Source: JAAFHI01 sp039793685
GTDB taxonomy: Bacteria; Acidobacteriota; Blastocatellia; Chloracidobacteriales; Chloracidobacteriaceae
Length of the DNA: 64,000 nt
NCBI GenBank assembly: GCA_039793685.1
Contig: JBDRAL010000070.1
Location: 28,461 to 92,460 of the forward strand
Reading direction: 5' to 3'
The stretch's first letter is position 1. Each line of letters starts with the position of its first letter. The position numbers and the translations under genes are program-made. Below, piece by piece: positions 60,730-64,000 of the stretch. The notes beneath the pieces are model-generated. The model searched no databases, was not told where the DNA came from, and was given only the letters and a program-made list of their open reading frames with translations.

Positions 60730-60761
60730 CGCCCCCGAACGACGTGCGACGTTCGGGGGCG
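60730..60761 (-). terminator. Strong hairpin, minus-strand terminator
   Basis: A perfect 12-bp stem CGCCCCCGAACG / CGTTCGGGGGCG. The A-run GTAAAAAAA lies on its left side, so it gives a U-tract on the minus strand. That would end the gene at 60985, about 225 bases away. The gap 60705-60984 has no other gene. Confidence 0.65.
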
Positions 60762-60984
60762 GCGAAAAGGAGAACCGTGAAGATTGTTTGTGGTGGATAG
60801 TCGCGGCGTGTCTTCACGTACACGAAGCGAATTGCGTCAAGGGAGACATCGAGGAAACCGTTCTTTATTTACCCCCCTGGAAACCTTGTTCTTTGCCGGT
60901 TTCGAAATGTCTTCGCGTTGAACCTGGTCGAAAACCCGTTTTAGAGACCCCCTTGAAACCCCTTGTTACCCCTTGAAGCGAGAT

Positions 60985-61377
60985 TCACGCGGAGATGGTG
61001 GTGAAGTAGCCGCCCTTGGGCGGTCCGGCCACCATCTTCATGAATTCCTGGATGAGTTCCTTCGGAATTGCTCGTGCCGCGGCCTGATGGTCATCCTTCG
61101 ATTCCCAGATTTCGATGCCGATAAAGCGTGCCGGATCATCCGCACTTTGAAAGAACTGACAGGATTTACACCCTTTGGAGGAGCGGATGGAGGGTTCCAC
61201 CTGTTCTTTCAAAAAGTTTTTCAAAGTGGCGACCTGATCGGGTTTTGCCTGTGATTCACCGATGAAGGTAACGGACATGGTCGTCTGGCTTTCTTTTGAA
61301 AAGGGGATGCCTTCGGGAAAGCATCCGGCGGCGACCAGCAAGGCAATCATTTCACGACGGGTGATGGTGAGTGCCAT
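60985..61377 (-). CDS. ABM-domain small monooxygenase-like protein with export signal
   Basis: The 130-residue protein has an N-terminal TRREMIALLVAAGC signal with a twin-arginine-like start and lipobox-like AAGC. A YgiN/ABM-like domain follows: VTFIGESQAKPDQVATLKNFLKEQVEPSIRSSKGCKSCQFF, FIGIEIWESKDDHQAAARAIP. The fold usually forms a dimer that handles quinones or aromatic compounds without a cofactor. The final residues (AGPPKGGYFTTISA) resemble the family end. The neighbouring VOC gene 15 bases upstream is co-directional. Confidence 0.75.
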   Translation of the reverse strand: MALTITRREMIALLVAAGCFPEGIPFSKESQTTMSVTFIGESQAKPDQVATLKNFLKEQVEPSIRSSKGCKSCQFFQSADDPARFIGIEIWESKDDHQAAARAIPKELIQEFMKMVAGPPKGGYFTTISA

Positions 61378-61392
61378 GATGGTTTCCCCGGG

Positions 61393-61743
61393 TTAAACAA
61401 GCGGTTTCCAGAGGCCGATGGCGTTGCCATCGGGATCGGCGAACCACGCGAAGGCCCCGGTATCCGGGATCTCGACCGGCGGAACCAGCGTCTTGCCTCC
61501 AAGTGATTCGGCCTTGTCGAGATAGCCCTTCAGATCATCAACCTGAACATAAAACGTGACATAGTTGTGGGGTTCATGGCCCAGGGCCGTGATGTGGCCG
61601 TGGATGCCGGTGTCGCTACCGGTGTGAATCATTCCGGCACCGTGGCTCTGACTGATATTCCAGTCGAACATCTGACCGTAAAATGATTGTGTCTTTTCCT
61701 TGTCTCGGCATCCGATTTCGAAGTGGACAACGGGGAGTCCCAT
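61393..61743 (-). CDS. VOC-superfamily (glyoxalase/bleomycin-resistance-like) protein
   Basis: The 116-residue single-domain protein has VHFEIGCRDKEKTQSFYGQMFDWNI (first half) and a second half FYVQVDDLKGYLDKAESLGG then VPPVEIPDTGAFAWFADPDGNAIGLW. The metal/ligand residues H and E occur at the expected ends. VOC proteins bind diverse small molecules; this group is often annotated as an extradiol-type or resistance-like lyase. The true ligand is unknown. It starts its own short unit with the ABM gene. Confidence 0.8.
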   Translation of the reverse strand: MGLPVVHFEIGCRDKEKTQSFYGQMFDWNISQSHGAGMIHTGSDTGIHGHITALGHEPHNYVTFYVQVDDLKGYLDKAESLGGKTLVPPVEIPDTGAFAWFADPDGNAIGLWKPLV

Positions 61744-61775
61744 GTTTTTTTCCTTTCCTTTCGTTCGTTCTTTTA

Positions 61776-61879
61776 GCCACCAGCCGTCAGTTGCCAGTCG
61801 TCAGTTACTTGAAGAACATCTTGACGTTCGTGGTTTGAAAAAAGAGGCTGCTTCACTGACCACTGACCACTGACCACTA
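61776..61879. repeat. Heptad-repeat locus (TGACCAC / CAGTTGC type)
   Basis: The left part 61776-61810 (CAGCCGT-CAGTTGC-CAGTCGT-CAGTTAC) and right part 61855-61879 (TGACCAC three times) are imperfect reverse complements at a 7-base step. The right part contains the stop codon of the DUF1579-like gene (61877-61879). A third related arm lies at 62641-62665. Confidence 0.85.
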
Positions 61880-62485
61880 TTTGATTCGGGTGGCGGTGAT
61901 TTCCATCACCTTGACGAGGCCCTTGCCCGGAATTGTGTCGTACATTTCGGAGACGATTGTATCGTCATCCACCCAGCGGTCGGTCATTTTGAAGGTCTTG
62001 TCCCGTTCACCGGTCATCGGTTCGTCCATCTTTCCCGACATGCTGAGCGTACGGGTTGCCGGATCGAACTTTCCTGTCATCGTCATCATTCCCGTCCCGG
62101 CATCGTCAACCCAGACACTTTTGAATTCTTCGCGGAAATTGTCGTAACCGGTCATCGCCATTCCGTTGAACGGCTGCCCCATGAACGCGCCGGAGTATTC
62201 CTGAACGAGGTAGCGTCCACCCATCATCAGTCGATATTCGGTGGTTCCTTCGGACGTCATCGGCGGCTGGCTCGGGTCCATCCACATCTTGTCGGTGTGC
62301 TTCCACTTCCCGACGTACTTGGCGAGCAGTTTGTGATGTTCGCCGGGCTGGCCGTATTTCTGCATCGCGGCAGCTATTTCCTCCGGCGACGGGGCTGACG
62401 GCGTTTTTCCTTTTTTCTTGTCCTGCCCGACGACGGGGGAGAGCAGGAACAAACTCAGACAGAGCAGGGCGAAAGCGCGTTTCAT
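61877..62485 (-). CDS. Secreted DUF1579-like protein
   Basis: The 203-residue protein has a signal peptide (FALLCLSLFLLSPVVGQ). The mature part matches DUF1579: PGEHHKLLAKYVGKWKHTDKMWMDP, RYLVQEYSGAFMGQPFNGMAMTGYDNFREEFKSVWVDDAGTGMMTMTG, and SMSGKMDEPMTGERDKTFKM. AAGGAGG precedes the ATG at 62485; the longer frame is rejected. The domain's function is unknown; it has a lipocalin-like fold. Its stop codon lies within a heptad arm. Confidence 0.8.
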   Translation of the reverse strand: MKRAFALLCLSLFLLSPVVGQDKKKGKTPSAPSPEEIAAAMQKYGQPGEHHKLLAKYVGKWKHTDKMWMDPSQPPMTSEGTTEYRLMMGGRYLVQEYSGAFMGQPFNGMAMTGYDNFREEFKSVWVDDAGTGMMTMTGKFDPATRTLSMSGKMDEPMTGERDKTFKMTDRWVDDDTIVSEMYDTIPGKGLVKVMEITATRIK

Positions 62486-62640
62486 GATGAAGGGGCCTCC
62501 TTGGGGGAAGAGACGCCATTGGCAATCAGCGGGAGGAAGGGGTATCGGGGCCGGTTCGGTCATGTCTGTTCAAAACTGCCGATCCTTTCGTTCTCTCTTT
62601 TTCTTTTTTGCCGACCGACGTTCCGACAATCCCTTCCGTG

Positions 62641-62665
62641 TGGCTGACGGCTGCCAACTGACGAC
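62641..62665. repeat. Single heptad arm (CTGACGG/CAACTGA type)
   Basis: CTGACGGCTGCCAACTGACG then ACTGG is the approximate reverse complement of the arm at 61776-61810, so the two flank the DUF1579-like gene. It lies five bases before the stop of the Cys4 protein gene. The rest of the 185-base gap shows no gene. Confidence 0.7.
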
Positions 62666-62670
62666 TGGTT

Positions 62671-63075
62671 TTAGGAAACCGCCCGCAATTTCGGGCGGCG
62701 CTTGAGGGCGAGCGTGAAACCGGGCACGCGCTGTTGCGCGTGGAAGTGAGCGCGGCGAGCAAGCGCCGTCACTGCGGGGTCGTTGAGTGTCCGCTGGGCG
62801 GCGCCGATGCGAATCGGCGCGATGTAGCATTCCTCGCAGACGAAGGTCCGCACGACGCCGTGACTGAGGGCTTCCTCGCTGGCTGGCTTGCCGCAGAAGG
62901 CGCAGTGGTGAACGACATACTCAAGCGCGTCGCGCATGGCCGCCGTTCGTTGGTGCGTGGCTTCGGGGTCGGCCATCGCGTGGGCGAGCCGGGCAAGTTT
63001 CAGATAGCACTCGGTAAAGCGGTCCTGCTGGGATTTGGCGGTCCTGGTCACCTTGGAAAGCTTCGTGGGTCGCAT
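62671..63075 (-). CDS. Small Cys4 zinc-finger-like protein
   Basis: The 134-residue protein has two CxxC pairs (HHCAFCGKPASE and FVCEECYIAP) typical of a small zinc-binding domain. A basic N-terminus (RPTKLSKVTRTAKSQQDRF), an alpha-helical middle (LARLAHAMADPEATHQ) and a basic C-terminus (LALKRRPKLRAVS) suggest nucleic acid or protein binding. AAGGAGA precedes the ATG. The domain is not clearly a known family. It is downstream of lexA on the same strand and may be in its regulon; no SOS operator is seen at it. Confidence 0.6.
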   Translation of the reverse strand: MRPTKLSKVTRTAKSQQDRFTECYLKLARLAHAMADPEATHQRTAAMRDALEYVVHHCAFCGKPASEEALSHGVVRTFVCEECYIAPIRIGAAQRTLNDPAVTALARRAHFHAQQRVPGFTLALKRRPKLRAVS

Positions 63076-63140
63076 TCGAATTCGTCTCCTTGCGAGTTGC
63101 GTTTCAAAAACCTGCGGGCAAGTTGTGGCGTCCGTCGCGC

Positions 63141-63746
63141 TCAGGCAAAGCGGCGCAGAAGGCCGATGACGATGCCCTGAATCGTCACCCGGTCGGCGGG
63201 GACCACGATCGGGTCGTAGGCCGCGTTGGCCGGAATCAGCCGGACCATCGCGCCGTCGCGCTGAAAGCGCTTGACCGTGGCTTCGCTACCGTCCACCAGC
63301 GCGACGACGGTTTTTCCGTTTTCCGCCGTCGGCCGGGATTCGACGACGATAATGTCGCCGCTGCAAATGTGGTCCTCGATCATCGAGTCTCCCCGGACGC
63401 GGAGGGCGAAGGTGCGTCCCCGTCCGAGCATTGCCGCCGGAATCACCACGGTTTCCTGGTCGAGCACCGCCTCGATGGGCCGGCCGGCGGCGATGACCCC
63501 GAGCAGCGGCACTTCGCATTCCGACGGGTCCTCGACGACACCGACCAGTTCGATGCCCCGGCCCGCATTCGGAATCCGGCGGATCAGTCCTTCCCGTTCG
63601 AGCGCCGTCAGCAGGTGATGGACCGTCGAGGGCGACCGAAGTTTGAAGTGGGCGCCGATTTCGGCAATCGTCGGAGATTCGTTCCGTTCCTCGATGAACT
63701 GGCGAACGAAATCAAAGACGTTTCGCTGGTGAGGCGTAAGCGGCAT
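63141..63746 (-). CDS. lexA: LexA-type SOS repressor
   Basis: The 201-residue repressor has an N-terminal winged helix (LTPHQRNVFDFVRQFIEERNESPTIAEIG, SPSTVHHLLTALEREGLIRR). The self-cleavage site is Ala-Gly in VIAAGRP. The catalytic Ser lies in GDSMIEDHI and the Lys in GKTVVALVDGSEATVKRF. RecA-stimulated cleavage would release SOS genes. AAAGGA is upstream of the ATG. An operator-like array overlaps its promoter. The next gene is a small Cys4 protein. Confidence 0.95.
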   Translation of the reverse strand: MPLTPHQRNVFDFVRQFIEERNESPTIAEIGAHFKLRSPSTVHHLLTALEREGLIRRIPNAGRGIELVGVVEDPSECEVPLLGVIAAGRPIEAVLDQETVVIPAAMLGRGRTFALRVRGDSMIEDHICSGDIIVVESRPTAENGKTVVALVDGSEATVKRFQRDGAMVRLIPANAAYDPIVVPADRVTIQGIVIGLLRRFA

Positions 63747-63773
63747 CGCTTTTTCCTTTGTTTGAGACCTTGG

Positions 63774-63817
63774 TTCGAAGTGATTCGAAAATTATCGAAA
63801 ATTATCGAAACTAGCAA
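63774..63817 (-). promoter_or_regulatory. lexA promoter with 10-bp-phased operator-like repeats
   Basis: On the minus strand TTGCTA (63812-63817) and TAATTT (63789-63794) are 17 bases apart. Two exact ATTATCGAAA units (63791-63810) and two TTCGAA sites (63774-63779, 63784-63789), all spaced 10 bp, overlap the promoter. This fits autoregulation by LexA but the sites do not match a textbook LexA box. Confidence 0.55.
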
Positions 63818-63872
63818 GCGAAAAAATGATAAATTTTGAAAAAATCCTATAAATTCTTCATTTATAAGGCCT

Positions 63873-64000
63873 TGTGTGATTTCTCAAAATAAACGGGACT
63901 GCACCGCAATAGGCGGGACTCATACCGAAATAAACGGGACTCGTACCAAAATAGGCGGGACTGTGGTATGCCTTGAGGCATGCCGAAGGGATTCGATTTC
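63873..64000 (+). mobile_element. Probable end of an insertion sequence (IS21-like) with 21-bp iterons and transposase start
   Basis: From about 63873 (TGTGTGATTTCTC) four CGGGACT cores end at 63900, 63920, 63941 and 63962, spaced 20-21 bp. They alternate AATAAACGGGACT and AATAGGCGGGACT. A possible start codon (ATG at 63980, MPKGFDF) follows and runs off the window. Multiple terminal repeats on the inside of the end are known for IS21, Tn7 and Mu-like elements. The family call is inference. It lies upstream of lexA. Confidence 0.55.

Noticed and set aside
60730..60761. Plus-strand terminator of the Reg_prop-kinase gene
   Set aside because: The A-run is on the left, so the U-tract forms only on the minus strand; plus-strand termination is not supported.

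Overview
The window looks like ordinary chromosomal DNA from a GC-rich, Gram-negative-type bacterium, most plausibly an Acidobacteriota member close to Blastocatellia. This is an inference. It rests on a secreted VWFA-domain protein of the acidobacterial type, an FHA+DUF4388 protein, several short zinc-ribbon membrane proteins sharing a C-terminal PPSVTExTT motif, a long OmpA-family outer-membrane protein and a PilB/PilT/PilC type IV pilus set. About 60 protein genes, one tRNA-Pro and one likely insertion-sequence end are supported. No CRISPR array, rRNA or prophage is visible.

Layout. 1-5.7 kb: a truncated TPR-protein start, a CDP-alcohol phosphatidyltransferase, two small membrane or cytosolic proteins, two tandem peptidoglycan-binding/M15 peptidases and an HD phosphohydrolase. 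5.9-12 kb: a CheY-like protein with a very long Pro/Glu/Ala linker, an ArgD-type aminotransferase and three tandem zinc-ribbon membrane paralogues. 12-24.5 kb: a HEAT-repeat protein, an NtrC-type regulator, an amino-acid permease, a PD-(D/E)XK-like protein, an alpha/beta hydrolase, HemW, MoaD-MoaE, an SDR oxidoreductase, two paralogous membrane zinc-ribbon proteins and a 32-residue membrane peptide. 24.6-34 kb: ComEC and the pilB-pilT-pilC cluster, a natural DNA uptake and twitching neighbourhood. 34-44 kb: an L,D-transpeptidase, a low-Mr phosphatase, tRNA-Pro, a VTT/DedA protein, an isocitrate-type dehydrogenase, an FHA-DUF4388 protein, TsaE, an OmpA-family porin, glutamate dehydrogenase and LarE. 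44-64 kb: a PpiD-like foldase, an AarF/UbiB kinase, an unusual STPK-PilZ fusion, a histone H1-like protein, a secreted pair including the VWFA protein, GT9 and GT87-like glycosyltransferases, PurA, a Reg_prop/STPK sensor fusion, small stress-type enzymes and LexA. Just upstream of LexA sits what looks like the end of an insertion sequence.

The most striking feature is not a gene. More than a dozen loci carry short tandem repeats with a strict 7-bp period. The heptamer differs from locus to locus (for example AGTCTGG, AACCTGA, AGAATTG, TTGAAGA, CACTGGC, TGACCAC, CATCCTT). At most loci the repeats form the two arms of a long imperfect palindrome. The arms sit directly against gene ends and in several cases supply the stop codon and last residues of the neighbouring protein (tsaE, comEC, a DUF1579-like gene, an M15 peptidase). 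In hemW a heptad array lies in frame inside the gene. A separate nested palindromic element of about 414 bp at 24996-25409 and a perfect 28-bp inverted repeat at 20401-20475 also lie between convergent genes.
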